From positions 8,378,058-8,442,057 of the forward strand of contig JABAKD010000026.1 in the NCBI GenBank assembly GCA_012845835.1: a stretch of DNA of 64,000 nt, read 5' to 3'. The notes beneath the pieces were generated by a model, which saw only the letters and a program-made list of their open reading frames with translations, was not told the origin of the DNA and did no database searches. The stretch comes from Undaria pinnatifida. Lineage: Eukaryota > Sar > Phaeophyceae > Laminariales > Alariaceae. Positions 35,150-47,645 of the stretch are shown in pieces. Each line of letters starts with the position of its first letter. The stretch's first letter is position 1. Position numbers and translations under genes: made by a program.

Positions 35150-36395
35150 CACATTATTGGACATTTCCATGGCGTTGTCATGGCACTTCCTGGGCCTTCA
35201 TGTCAGTAAGTATTAGCTGGTAAGTATCATTGCAATGCCGTCCCATGACCACGGCGCTGCTGCCTGTCATGGCAACCGTCATGGCACGCGAAATGGCAAT
35301 GTCGCGGACTCAATAAGGATACACTGCTACGGGCTTAGGATTAATGATAGCGTTTGGAGTGCCAGCACGAAGCGGCAGTCCCATGGGATCTCCCATTGCC
35401 CTGCCATAGGATATTCCATAGAAGTTTCATGGCATGCCATGTGGCAGTCGGCGCCATGAAAGCCCATGGCAATGGCATAAAAACCCTTGGCACTGCCATA
35501 TGTCAATGCCATGAAAGCCATGACAGTTCGTGGAATCCCGTGAGGTGTCGTGATCGCTGGCGAGCTACCATGGAAGTCCATGGCAATACCATGAACGTTC
35601 ACGAATGCTATTGGAAAATAATAGCACTGTCATGACACTTCCACCATCAAAGCTCACCGATGAAAGTTTACACTTGCAGTCCAATACGACTTTTGCAATG
35701 AGACTGCCGTGGGATTGCGATGGGCCGCCATATGCATTCGAAGCGACTGTCATGAGGCTGCTGCCATGATGTTTCACAAGGTTTCACGTGATTCCGTGGT
35801 GGCTGAAAGGAGTATCTTCAGGTTCATGCCATGCCATCGAAACACCATGGGGGTTTGTGCAGTGCCATTTTATGAGGAGCCGTGAGATTTCACGGAGTGC
35901 TGCGGAAATCCACGAGTTCTTATGGTGTGCCATGACGTTCTGCTATGACATGTTATTAGTATGATGTTGCATGAGGTTCCACGAAGCGCCATGATGAGTT
36001 GCCTATGCGGAATGAGGTGCCACCGTGAAAGTCCCATGCAGGTTTATTGAGTGCCGTGACGTGCTAAATGGAGCTTCATGAGGTGCCATGAGGCTTTATG
36101 GGGTGCTATTAAGTTTCATAAGGTGCTGTGAAGTGATATGAGGTATCATGAGGGCATTGGGTACAAAAAGACACATGTGAGGGTGCATGGAGTGTCATCA
36201 GGTTCATGAGATGCTATGAAGTGCATTGAGGCTTCATGGAGGTCCACCAGGTTTCATTTCTCTTCATGATGAGATGTCATCAGATTTCAGGAAGCGCTGT
36301 GAAATTCCATGAGGTCTTATTAAGTGTCGTGAAACCTCCGTGAGGGTTTATATGAATAGAGTGTCGTGATGTGCTGCTCTTTATGAGGTTTCATC
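35150..36395. repeat. Long degenerate CATG-rich array
   Basis: The segment is built of irregular 10-25 bp units such as CCATGGCA, GCCATGAGGT and TTCATGAGGTGC. The early part (to about 35650) is CCATGGC-rich and the later part TTCATGAGG-rich. Open frames inside it, rich in His and Met, follow from the repeat and are not genes. Confidence 0.75.
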
Positions 36396-36470
36396 ACGTG
36401 GTATTTGAACCTCAGGACCAACTCTATCTAGCAGCATTCGAGGGTAACCACGAGACCATCGAGGCGTGCT
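36396..36470 (-). repeat. tRNA-like SINE head
   Basis: On the - strand, GATGGTCTCGTGGTTACC fits a Pol III A box and CTGAGGTTCAAATAC a B box, spaced as in a tRNA. It matches the head at 58000-58072 base by base over most of its length. No acceptor stem or anticodon arm of a working tRNA could be drawn. Confidence 0.6.
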
Positions 36471-36824
36471 ACTGGACAGTGTGTGTTCTTCACATTAAGC
36501 TGGCATTTCCGCCCAGTACGTCCAGCACAACCACAGAGTGTTCGTGCCAATACCTCCTGTTAGGGAGACGAGCTCTGTGGTCACAAAAAACAAGACAGAG
36601 ATGCACATCGCAAACAAAGTTAGGCGATTTGGCCATGACATGCCAGACGCAATAGTTCACTGGCTTGATGCCATATGATACGTCAGCAGCCAATTTGTAC
36701 TGGACTGCAGCTGTATATTGGGTTCGATGGTCTTGGCGAAAATACCCCTAATCTTTGGGGCCAAGTCAAATAATCAATGTACTGGAATGCACCATTACAT
36801 AGTGAAATCTTTTTGTGGACGCAG

Positions 36825-36942
36825 GCTAGGGTTTCGCGCCTATCTCACGGAGAAACCCCACGAAACCCACGAAACTGCCTGGGCAGCGGCGGGTGACACG
36901 TGCGAGGGCACCGCCGAGAGCGCATTGCCGTCGCCTTCTTGA
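36825..36942 (+). pseudogene. C-terminal relic of an unknown repeated ORF
   Basis: The frame ends ETAWAAAGDTCEGTAESALPS and stop. A second diverged copy at 44890-44996 ends ETPQMAASDMCVGTVASAWPS and stop, and the similarity continues about 80 bp past the stops. Two copies with conserved reading frame suggest a transposon protein; the family is not recognised. Confidence 0.45.
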
Positions 36943-37619
36943 GCCGAGTTTGATCAGCGGCCGTAAGAAAACCCCGGTCAATGAACCCTTTTCAATAAAC
37001 TGCGGCCAAGATTAAAAGATAGCCGTCTAGTAACGGCCGAAACATAAACTAAACCCCACAGATATTCAGAATACCATTGCCGACACGAATAGGAAAAATG
37101 GCCTGTTACCGCTTAGCGTGCAGCTGAGGCCGGGGTCTGAGTTACGAGTAGAGAAGGAGAAGGAGAAAGAAAAAGTGCGAACACAATAGAGGTGATGAAC
37201 AATACAGCAAAAGAAGATACGATATGATACTGTGATCGCAATACAATAAATGCCATCAATATATCATGATGAGGAAGCAACGAAAAAAACACAATTGGGC
37301 AAACTCACGCCACGAACACATCTCGAGAGAAGACCCAACCACAACGCTGATAATCTCCATCCTCTAGCCTAGAGAATGGATCAATGTAAAATATTCGACG
37401 CTATCATTTACTTTGGCGTGGCTTTGTCTGGCATCATGTGAGTTGGTCAAAGGCTGCGTGTATCTCCAGATCGAAGGGACCTCGATCATGAAACAATCAT
37501 TAACGTCAATAACAGAGGAAGAAGCAGTACGGGCATTTCGTACGCACATTCGAGATTATATCGACTCGAAACTTGGCATTTATTACTATCGATCGCATAA
37601 GATTGTTCTTCCCACGTAG

Positions 37620-37862
37620 CGGCGATTCCGAAATGGTATTTTCCGTTGTGATTTCTGCGATAGGAGCCTTGACAAGGTGCCGTCCAATGCACGCCGTGCA
37701 AGTCCGGCGGGGTCTCATGGCGTTGTCCACAAGCAGTACATTGTATTGTACGAAATCGGGCGAATTTTCAGTGACTCCGCACGGGTGGTGGGCTTCAAGG
37801 AATGCGTTGTGCCGGAAATCGACAACGGAAGCCTATATTCGTCGATGGCATTTGTTGTGTAA
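37620..37862 (+). pseudogene. Short open frame with CxxC motif, doubtful
   Basis: From the stop at 37617 an 80-codon frame without a start codon encodes FRCDFCDRSLDKVPSNARR, then VVHKQYIVLYEIGRIF and a natural-looking end. It has no clear splice borders or family match; it could be an exon relic of a gene or element. Confidence 0.25.
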
Positions 37863-39980
37863 CAGTGTTAGTTGTTATCTTTGCAGCGGGTCTCTCTCGG
37901 TTGTCAATTCTCAGCTGAAAACTTGAAATTGAAAATAGCGCCTGCTGTGACGTTCGATACTATCAACAGCAGTGATATGGCCGCCATTAGGCCAGCGGGC
38001 GGGTACAGACACAACCAGCCAGCGGAGACTCCGGGAACACAGAAACAAGCGTGCGTTGCCTCTCCCACACAGCCGCCCTCTCGTGATCCCAGGCGAAAAA
38101 ACGGGTGCCGCCCCCGTGTACGTACAGTAGCATAAGATGGAAGTGTGCGATCAATCGCTTTCACTCTCCGTTTACACTAAATCTAAGAAATTTGTGGCCA
38201 AAGTGTGGATGCAGAGCTTCCAAGACGTGATTCGATGCATCGTAACGTGTTAAGACGTAAAAAACCCGATTAGAACGACTAAGGTTACTAGACTGTTATT
38301 GATGAACTTGGCCATCCATCGAGCACACGAGAGCACCAGAACACAGAAGAGCAGCACACTGCCAAGGGAGAAAACTAGGGTTAGATATAGATCGAGGCTG
38401 GGGCTAGCCCAGGCGATTCTATGAACAAAACAGAAATTACACTTCTAAATAAACATCGTACAGACATGCATGGTCTCAAAAGTTTGGCGGCCTTCAGCTT
38501 AATCGGAAGCTTGGAGGGTCCACAGAGATTTATTTGTGGGATGTGCTCAAGTCTCGGTCGGGTTGCCATTAATACCCTTACAGTGTAGTACAGTTGGTTG
38601 TACCTGCCAAACAAGGACGCATGCTACAACGGGGGTGCCCCTAATTTTTCCGAGGTTTCTCCCTCACTTGGGGGACCTGCATTTCTCACCCAGAACCCGA
38701 TTCTGATAGCCAATCAAAGTACAACCTGATGGACATTCTCATGGCCTAGGCGTGTTTATAAACAAAATGCGCCACTGAACGCAGATGGCATTCGAACGGT
38801 ATTGCGTAGTTCTTCAGTTGAGGAGGCCCGTCAGTCATGTGGAACCGGCAAGAACCAGCCGGTTAGCCCGCTAGAAGCGCCGATAGAACCAATCGGTTGG
38901 TCCTGCAGGAAACACCGCCGGCTTTTAGCCCGAACCATTCAGTCTTAGCTATGAATCAACGCCTTGCAGGAGGTGCAAACCAACAGTTCACCATCCGTTT
39001 CCTGCCGGGTTCCCCGTTACACCTCTAGACTAGATATCCACCATTTATTGAATCTGCAAACAAAGCCATCAGGCAGCCAATAAAATCGATGTTATCAACC
39101 AATCCCCGAACAAGCGAGTGCGTCCTGTGAATGGGACGAATGTGTGTCCGAGCTGAAGTGTGTAACGACAGTAGCCTTTACCAGCTATTGACACTATTAA
39201 TACCACCGTATGCTATAGTGAACCTCTCACTCGAATTCCGCCCAAACTAAAGTTCCCGACGTCTTTGGGGTACAGGTGTGTTTGTTTCAGCTATTTTTGC
39301 TCTCACAACTATTCAACGCCATAATCTAGTCCGTGGTCGCAAGACAGACTCTAATATTCGCCAAGAAAATGACAACTTCTGCGTCTTTTTTACTGATTTG
39401 ACAATCACGAGCGCTGCGAATCAGTGTCGGACGGCAAGACTAAAGTATACTAATGCGCGGGTGGAAGATTAGTAAAACAAATCGCACTGCCTTCGAAACT
39501 TAGTCGAGCAAATGTACAAACAGGAGAACGCACACTACTCGCAGAGTACGGTGGAAGGCCAATAAGCATGTACAAGCTGAAGACTGGAGAACGAAAACAT
39601 ACCCAAAATATCAATACAACTGGCGAGATGTCTCAAACGCTCTTGCGCTTGGAAAATCTGTCGCGCGGTCCATATCGGTAGCTTTAATAACACGTCCAAT
39701 CCATGCGGTTTGATCCTACTCTGTAAGTAGAAACTGGCACAAATAAAAGGGCAGCACCTGCCAATGCTATAATATCTAACTATACGAAGGCGCGGTACTG
39801 AGGACTGAAGGGGGGGGGCATAGCCATGCACCGACACCATTTACGGCGCTCGGAAATCGTCATACTTTCGTATCACGTGTCCGCAAATGAAAACGCCGTT
39901 CTCGTGCTAACTTACCACACAATACCCAAACCGCACACCAAAAAAAATGTTTCGCGCACGCCAAGATCCACTCGTTGCAG
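37863..39980. other. Intergenic DNA, nothing recognised
   Basis: No exon-like frame or RNA gene. A small palindromic cluster of AACCGGCAAGAACCAGCCGGTT lies near 38841. Confidence 0.4.
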
Positions 39981-40158
39981 AGAACATTCATCCATCGCCC
40001 CTCCCTCTTCGCCCCCTAGCCCGCCGCGGCCGCCGCCGCAACAGCAGCAGCAGCAGGAGGCGATAGTAGCATTCACGTCGATGACGAAAGAGGTGGACCT
40101 TCCCGAGACTCTCTCGGCGAGCGATGCACCGGTGGTGCCCCCCCTCCCCCGCCGCTAG
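39981..40158 (+). CDS. Possible 3'-terminal exon of an unknown gene
   Basis: Following an acceptor (CTCGTTGCAG), a GC-rich frame encodes Pro-rich sequence, a run of six Gln, then EAIVAFTSMTKEVDLPETLS, and stops at 40156-40158. Composition and acceptor are exon-like, but no partner exons upstream were found. Confidence 0.3.
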
Positions 40159-40306
40159 GATTTCCATGTATCCAACGGCTTTCTTCTTGCTGTATCAACC
40201 CCATGCCCTACTAATACGGGACACACATCAGGTGTGACAATATAAAAAACGCGATACTATGCGATGGAAGCACGCAAAAAGGATGCCGACACAAAAAAAC
40301 AACCTA

Positions 40307-40740
40307 CGGGGGCGCAACCGCGTGCACTTGGACCACGGCCCAGGACCGAAAAACAAATACCACTGTTGAATACGTACAGGAACGTGCTGGGAAAGCGGCC
40401 CGCCACGTACGAAGAATAAGTATTGCACATGCCGGTTGCTTCTACCACCCCCTCCCCCTATCCGGTGCTCTGTCTCGAAAAGGGTGCGTGGTCAATAGCC
40501 AAAATACTAAGGGAAGCAACAAACGGGGGCGCAACTGCGTGCACATGGACCACGGCCCAGGACCGAAAAACAAATACCACTGTTGAATACGTACAGGAAC
40601 GTGCTGGGAAAGCGGCCCGCCACATACGAAGAATAAGTATTGCACATGCCGGTTGCTTCTACCACCCCCTCCCCCTATCCGGTGCTCTGTCTCGAAAAGG
40701 GTGCGTGGTCAATAGCCAAAATACTAAGGGAAGCAACAAA
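40307..40740. repeat. Recent tandem duplication, two units of 217 bp
   Basis: CAAATACCACTGTTGAATAC occurs at 40354 and 40571, and the two units are nearly identical throughout. Only a few base changes separate them, so the duplication is young. Confidence 0.95.
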
Positions 40741-42480
40741 TGAGTACGCTGCCCCCCCCCCCCCTCCCCCCCCCATCCTCCCCAGTACATGTGCTCATAA
40801 TCCCAAACAAGTCGTGCACAGTGTACGGTAGGAGTCGCCCTAATTTTCCGAGGGTGGTCACTGGAGATCCCTGTACCTCACCCACCAACAACCTAGATCC
40901 AACAAACAAAGCACGCCAAGCCCGATACACAACCCCATGGGCTAACGAGCAATGCCTTAAAAAACGCACATCGCGTCCTAAAACTTTGAATAGCTCCTCC
41001 TGCTGAAGAGCCCCACCCGGGACAAAATTTTGAGCTCCAAAACCCGAAAAGCTAGCAAGGGTAAACCCCAAAAGCTGGGGGAAAAAACAACACCTAAAAA
41101 ATAAACACGGTTCGCTCAAAACAGCCTGCGTAGCAAGTTGTCCCGAACGTTTAGCCATAATCTGAACACCGGTACCCCCGCCTGACCAAGGCTCTGGTGG
41201 TATACCAGGTAGTATTATCAATGAACATTGAGTCATCGCATGGTAGCAGGGCAGCAGATTCTAAGAAGTTTCTGAGCTCCCAACATGAAGAGCTAGCTCG
41301 ACATCAGCATCAACATCGCCCGAAGCATGACTTCGAAGGCATTCGTTCGCGCAACCCGGCCAACGTTTCGATGCTGTATTAGTAGTCCTAAAACAAGCGA
41401 TGGTTACCTTTAGGAGCTCAACCATTTGGAAACGCTCCGCCCAAAAAGTACAATCCCCACCGTGGGAGGACTCTAGTAGTACATACTATATTGTATTTTA
41501 TATATATATCGCATATCTACCCCATTTTATCTGCCGAGTTCAGACCATTCGTGCGAGTGGCCCAGTTACCCACTCAAACCGGATTAAAACACTTGTTTCG
41601 TTGGGGCAGTGTCGCCACCGACTCCATGCCGGGGTGTAACACGAAACCGAAAAAAACATGGTAATAGTAGGTTATCACTCGAGCAAGAGACTCTCAGCCG
41701 TTGAAAAAGTGACCCCCCTGCCCTATATAGCGTATAGTACACTAAGTATAGACTTCGTCCGCCCCTCTCCCACCGTCGCCAACAGTCCTTTCCCTTACCC
41801 GCGCAAGGCCGCCCGCCGTACAGCACCGCAAGCAGCCTCCTGCCAAGCAATACGCTGCAAGACCTTTTGCAACAAAACCCTATCACGCATCTAAATTACA
41901 ACCCCCATATACACCTGGGGCGGGGAGAGGAAATGTACCTGTGGTCACGGCATGCCCAGAAGGTCGCCGAGCGCAAGCTCGATGCGAGTTGATCTTGAAA
42001 GCAACAGGCATTGACCAAAAACAAACGTGTTTCACCTCGTGCTAACGTCCAACGCACCAATCAGACACATTAGGCATGTGCACACAACCAGTGCGCGATT
42101 TTCGGCGGTTTCAAGAAGCACGTGCAGCTTCCGCTTTTTTTGTGCGTTTTTTTTTCAAAATAGTGTAAGTGGCCCCCATAAAGCAAGTGTACATAGTTTA
42201 TTGTGCATCAAGTCGAAAATATGATACCACGCGTTGTTTTTCATTTTCCTGACAGTTTTTTCATAAGGTACGGTGCCGTCTCGTACTGTACCATACCACC
42301 CCTTAACGCGCAAACGGTGACCAGTACTGTTCGATGGGGAGGCGTCGGGGGCGGAGGGGGGCTACTACGTAAATCTTTAGCTCGGCGCCGATAAACACAA
42401 ATAGTACTTCGGACGGAGTAAACGAGTTTATGCTAAGCCACGAATGAGTGCCTCCGTCTCTGTACTAGCGCCCTGTCGCA
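40741..42480. other. Intergenic DNA, nothing recognised
   Basis: Contains a long C-run at 40751-40773. No exon-like frames on either strand. Confidence 0.4.
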
Positions 42481-42745
42481 TCATACCGTTCTGTACCATA
42501 CCTTGCTAGGCCACACGGTGCTCGATCGTACCATATTGTGTCCTACCGTATTATTCACCATACCAAACTCCGTACCATACCGTACCCTGTACCATAACGC
42601 ACCCGGTACCATGACGTACCCGGTACCACAACGTACTATGCACCATATCGTACTCTGTACTATTTCTCATTCCGCGTTATACCGTACCCCTTACACCATA
42701 CCGCACTCCGTACCATACCATTCTAGTCGTACCGTACCGATCGCA
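42481..42745. repeat. CGTACCATAC-type degenerate minisatellite
   Basis: Around a dozen variants of TACCATACCGTACC and ACGTACCCGGTACC, in 10-22 bp steps. Confidence 0.8.
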
Positions 42746-42782
42746 ACGGTCAACCCGCCGCTCCCCCCCTTCACCATGCCCT

Positions 42783-43101
42783 TTATAAGAGAGTGGTAAC
42801 CGACGTGTAGCCGTCGCTTTGTCCGCCCGGTGGGAAGCCTACGTCATCAACCCGCCGCCTCCGCCCTTGCCCTTGGCCTCCCCTGCTAGTCGGGGATGAA
42901 TCGAGCGGAGCATCGCTGGGGAACGCGGTTCGCAGGTTGGAGCTCGGGCCGCAGGGACCGGTCTCAGCGGGTTCGCGGAATACGTTGATTGGCTTTGGAG
43001 ATAGGGGGTTGGATGCGGCGGAATCTTCGGACGTTGCCAGGGATGTCGCCGCCGCAAGCTCGGGCCAAGTCATTGAATTTTGTCCCACGCTGTGCTTGAG
43101 C
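42783..43101 (-). CDS. Probable 3'-terminal exon of an unknown gene
   Basis: A strong acceptor (C-rich tract then CGCGCAG) opens a 105-residue frame that ends with TAA at 42785-42783. The sequence is Ser/Pro-rich (SLATSEDSAASNPLSPKPIN, then a Gly/Arg block). Its GC content and the C-rich tract before the acceptor match the confirmed exons in this window. No domain is recognised, and no upstream exons were identified to the right. Confidence 0.4.
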
Positions 43102-44880
43102 CTGCGCGGAGGTGGGGGGGGGCGTTGGGGGGGAAGTCGTACTCGTTTGTTGTTTGCCTTAGTATTTTGACCTTTGACCCCACATCGGGACGCAGACCTA
43201 CAGTAACTGTGCCTACTCCTATTAGTACTAGATACACCTCCAACTTTTGGGCGCTCAGTAAGTTTCTTGCACATATTACAGTAAAAAAACGGTTATCTCC
43301 TTCCTGTTTCGAGTCTGTGACAACCATCCATCTTCGAGATTAGAACCGTCTGGGCTAGGGCCAGGCTCGACCTAACTCCCCCCTCTTTTTCCCCCTGGAC
43401 AGGGTGCTGCTTGCTGTGTCGTGGTGATCTCGTGTGCTCAATAGATTGGCGAAACTCGTGTCTTGTGCGCACGGTATGATATTGTTCGGATGTGAGATTA
43501 GCACGTACGGTGGAAACGCACAAAACTGCCGGCAGCGCGGCTCATTCACAACAAACAGGCGTGCGTGGTGAAGAAAATCACAACGACAGCAAGCACCTAC
43601 TGCTCCCCTCTCAGCTGGCTGCGAGAGAACCGCACAGCTGTTGTTGCTGCTGTCGATATTCACCGCACTAAACTGGTGCCCGAACTAAATTGGTGCCGCA
43701 TCAACGCGGGGACACGAGTGTATCCTGGTGCATTCGGAGGCCAGCATAGGTACATTCCCCAACGCAGATTGGGTGGTGCTATTTGGTTTTCGTTGCCGTT
43801 ACTAACTGTTTCGTTTTTTCCTTGTCGGACAAATAAAAACGTCGTCGAATGGTTGGATGTATGGATATCTTCTTTGCTTATAATGTTACAAAACACAGGG
43901 TACAATTTTACATACTCGACCAGGCCGACTATACCTCTAAACACGAAACACTGCACCGGTTTAGATACAGTATTGGTTTCAAACAAATTTGGGGCCCCTG
44001 ATACACCATTTCCCCTTATCGCAGGATCCCGTGTATGTAGACCTCCAAAGGCTTAAGTCGTCATCCAGAGACATAACTCTTCGGTCTGGTCAGATGATTG
44101 ACTGCTGAGGAATCAGTTTTGATGTCAAACAATTAGGTTTGACCTGAGATAATAAGCTTTGACTTGAAACTAGACCGGTCAAAGCGCGAGGTTTCTCCGC
44201 AAAGACTAGTATGTACCAGACCGTGCTAGAGGGGTCATCAGCACAGCACTGGGCAGCACAGCATCAGGCAGCTAGCTGCAACGTCTCTGCTGCCTGCTGC
44301 CACACCCCGCAAGACTGCCCATCCCCAAGCAGACGCCGACGCCGGGTGCTGGTAGCGGTGGTGGTGTTGCTGCTGATGTGTTGGGTTAGGTTGGGTTGTG
44401 TCGCGTCTTCTGGGTTGTTGTGCGTATGGAAAACACTATTAAGATAGCATTTCGCGTGTATACAAGATCTATGTTCTGGCGAAAGTTATTTGAGTTTTGA
44501 TTTTTTGGGCCTTTCAGTGATGGATGACTTTTATTATAGTCACCGTAGCTCTTGGTTAACCACGACTAGTTGCGTATTCGCGTACTGTAATAAATAACAG
44601 TGACCTCGGTAACTGGAATATCATTACAATCGCATAACTTCGTCAACTTGTACGTTTATTATGCGCGTTGATTGCCATCATAAGTGTAATTTACGTTGAT
44701 TGTTTTCGACTTGAAAATGGAGACCTGGTCGAGCGGTCAGTATACTGTTTTGATCAGCATACCTTTGATTTGAGAGTATTCAACATCCACTAGTACTCTA
44801 CTGCATCATTATACTGGGCGCGATTCTCGTGAATGCACGGACTTTATTTTGGCTTTGAGCAGGTGATGTCAACTTTTTGG
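43102..44880. other. Intergenic DNA, nothing recognised
   Basis: No convincing exon, RNA gene or repeat. Confidence 0.35.
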
Positions 44881-44889
44881 GACTTTTCC

Positions 44890-44996
44890 CGGGATTGCTC
44901 GCCGAGATTAGCGAGCAGGACCGCGAGACTCCCCAGATGGCGGCGAGCGACATGTGCGTAGGCACCGTCGCAAGCGCGTGGCCGTCAGGGTCCTGA
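44890..44996 (+). pseudogene. Second copy of the unknown C-terminal ORF relic
   Basis: It ends ETPQMAASDMCVGTVASAWPS and stop, the counterpart of 36825-36942, with similar 3' flanks (GTGGTCAATCCACG against CCCGGTCAATGAAC). Confidence 0.45.
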
Positions 44997-45127
44997 GGCG
45001 GAAGTTATCAACTGCGATGAAAAATCTGTGGTCAATCCACGCGGGACAAGAAAAAAAGCCGTCTGAGCATAGTCAAAACAGGCACATATCCCCAAGGGGA
45101 TTTAGAATTGCAACCGTTTTCTCGCTA

Positions 45128-45460
45128 TCATCTAATGTACCTACCAAACTTATATCCATGTCTTGTCCATCCATTCTCCTCATCTCCTTTTCGTAACACA
45201 TTTCGTTCCTCCTTGTACAGTTCACATTCTACCACCGTGTGGGTTCTATTCTCATATGGGTTGCCACGAGGGCACCTCTGTGCGCCTTCTTCCTCCACTC
45301 GGCTACTGGTATACCTCTTTCTCCTTTTTGGCAGGGTCAGCCCCCCTGCACGAAAACGCAGTGTTAAGTTTTCGCGCGGTCCAATGGTGCGCGCAAGTAC
45401 GTTTTCATCAAGTATTTTAACGCCACGAATTGCTCCAGAATACTCTTCCTCAGAAGAAGG
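45128..45460 (-). pseudogene. LINE-type reverse transcriptase C-terminal fragment
   Basis: A frame of about 110 codons encodes GVKILDENVLARTIGPREN, LTLRFRAGGLTLPKRRKRY, then CPRGNPYENRTHTVVECELY and KEERNVL before a stop at 45130-45128. The C-x(n)-E-N-x-T-H-x-V-V-x-C-x-L-Y-x-x-x-R pattern is the zinc-knuckle-like tail of non-LTR retrotransposon ORF2 proteins. A stop bounds it upstream, and no RT or endonuclease domain is attached, so it is a 5'-truncated or broken copy. Confidence 0.5.
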
Positions 45461-45607
45461 CTAGGGTAGGCGGGCCACTTCGAAGGGGGATCGCTACCAA
45501 CGTATTTTCACTCTTAACCTTTGGTGCTTTCCGGTTTAACGATATGTACCGTCGCCGTGGATTGTTTTGTTAACCCGCGCCAGCAATATGTCTTAAAAAA
45601 TGACAAA

Positions 45608-45692
45608 ATACACTTCAGCTGTGAGATCGACCAAAACATTTTTTTAACCAAAATTCAGCTTCGCAAGCTGCGTGTGATACTTCGATCGCGCG
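45608..45692 (+). repeat. Dispersed repeat copy
   Basis: TTCAGCTGTGAGATCGACCA, then TCAGCTTCGCAAGCTGCGTG and ATCGCGCGTGTTACGG match the copy at 12640-12720 in the same orientation. Confidence 0.7.
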
Positions 45693-46667
45693 TGTTACGG
45701 TGTGTTTATAGCTTCGTGAAGGATATAGGTCGGTGACTCCCCTGCTAATGCCAGGATCAACAGGACCAAGACGTTCGACCTTGTTCTGCGCACGGAAACT
45801 GTATAACCCGCATTGAGGGGGACAAAACCAGACATCTGAGGAACTCAGTATGCATGAAACAATAAGTGTTAAAGTGTTAGTTAACTTCTGGAGTGGGCTC
45901 CCTGCGTCGACCAGGTTCGTACGCAAGTTCCTGTGTACTCCCTGTATAGTATGTGGCAGGCTAGCGGAGGTCCAGCCCAGGTCTGATGCTCGGGTTGTTA
46001 GTGCTGTCGAGTCATGATGGAACATGCGGTGGACGTCGATCGCTACTGTTCCGAAGTGATCTCTCTTCTGCTCTTGATGTAATGCAAAGGCACACTCACA
46101 CACCTATATTGATCGAATGAAGACCGACGAGTGAGATCTGACGTTCTGCATCAGGCGTCGGGCTGTGCACACTTGATTCTAAAGCTCTTCGAACGCCCAT
46201 CTCACACACTACCAGGGAATACATAAACTAAAGCGTGGATCCAAAACGCCAGACTCCTGCACTCCTACATATGGAAGCTCTTGCGCTGAATGATCAAAGG
46301 TGCGTGTTGCCGAATAGCTGATTGCTTTTGCTAATCCAGAGAGCCTCCGTGGTCATTTCCGGGTGGAGCACCCGCAGGCGACAAGTTTTGGCTCACCTGT
46401 GTAAAGGTGTTGGGCAAAGTAGGAATTCATATCGCGAAAAACACGGAACGACTTCCTCCATAATTCAAGAAAATTAAAATGTTTGGATGTTAATCGGGAC
46501 TACAGCAAACAAGAAATTCCCGGGCGGGTCGATTCCTCCGAAGGGTCGACGTGTTAGAAACGGGCATCACTAAAAGCGTGAGCCGTACATGGCCATAATT
46601 TTTTTTCAGTACACTCAGGCTACCTCGTGGGACCAGCACTGAGCGCTTGATTTATTTTAAAAAAATG

Positions 46668-46746
46668 AAACAAATACAGTTCAGCTGTGAGATCGACCAA
46701 AAAGTTTTTCGATCAAAACTCAGCTTTGCAAGCTGCGTGTGTTATA
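46668..46746 (+). repeat. Dispersed repeat copy
   Basis: TTCAGCTGTGAGATCGACCA, TTTTTCGATCAAAACTCAGC and TTTGCAAGCTGCGTGTG form the same family as 45608-45692. Confidence 0.7.
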
Positions 46747-46879
46747 TTTATGTCCCATTTTGAGCGAGGGACAGGAGCCTGTCAGGCGAATCGATTATGC
46801 TCGGTAGAGAAAATGGAGGAATAATGCTGTAATACCATAGCCTTAGTCCGCTCTCGCCTTCAGTCTTAACGCTAGCCTT

Positions 46880-47120
46880 TCCCTTACTTCTATCCATATT
46901 TCACATATGACTTGTCACCGCCAAAGTTTTCTATGGACAGTATCTCTTCTTGGTTTCCTCCTAGGTCCTTCCACACTTTCTCGACCACACTATCCCACGG
47001 TATTCCAGCGCCTCACTTTGGCTACTTTTTCCCATACAGCATTATCAGCTATTGCTGGCAACCTGTCTTTTGAGGGGGTGTAATCATTGACGTGCTGGTC
47101 GGGGGGGGGGGGAGAGATTA
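46880..47120 (-). pseudogene. Broken open frame of unknown family
   Basis: On the - strand DRLPAIADNAVWEKVAKVRR, then after a one-base frame change DSVVEKVWKDLGGNQEEILS and IENFGGDKSYVKYG, look like a former protein of a repeated element. A G-run at 47100-47113 precedes it. The family is not recognised. Confidence 0.35.
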
Positions 47121-47394
47121 CGCCTGAAGGGGCATGCTGCGCCGCCCAAATAGCAGAACTACACAATTTTATCCGTGGGTACTGGGGTTGATGGTACAGG
47201 TTGGTTTGGAGTGAACAGCAAACGGGTACCGTGCACCGTGCCGTCTCTTGGCAGACCAGAAGAGAAGGCAAGCACAACTATTCATATAGATATATTGCCG
47301 TCTCACAGTTTCAACAGTTCCCCCATCGACGGTCTCACTCGCCTCCGTATGGAGCCGGAGAGGAAGGAATAGGAGATGCGCGGGGCAGAGATGC

Positions 47395-47645
47395 GTACTG
47401 CATGTACCCACTACTCGGGAATTGTGTTGGTACACCTTTGGCAGGTGGAAATACAGGCTTGCGCTGGTGGTGGTTAAACTACATGGTGTTCGGAAAGTGC
47501 AAATTTGTTTCATCTAGAAAAGTGCCGCTAGCGGGCCATAAAATAAAAAAAAGGGTGAAAGGAAGAGAACAACAAGAGTGAGGGAGGTAGGCACAACCTT
47601 CCTTGACCAAATCCGCTAGATGTAAGCTCTACGGCTAGATGTGCC
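47395..47645. repeat. Dispersed repeat, second copy at 51020-51255
   Basis: Shared blocks in the same order are GGCTTGCGCTGGT, GAAAGTGCAAA or GAGAGTGCAAAGG, GTGCCGCT, a GGGAGAGA or GGAAGAGA purine stretch, and GCTCTACGGCTAGA. Identity by eye is about 70 percent. Confidence 0.65.
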
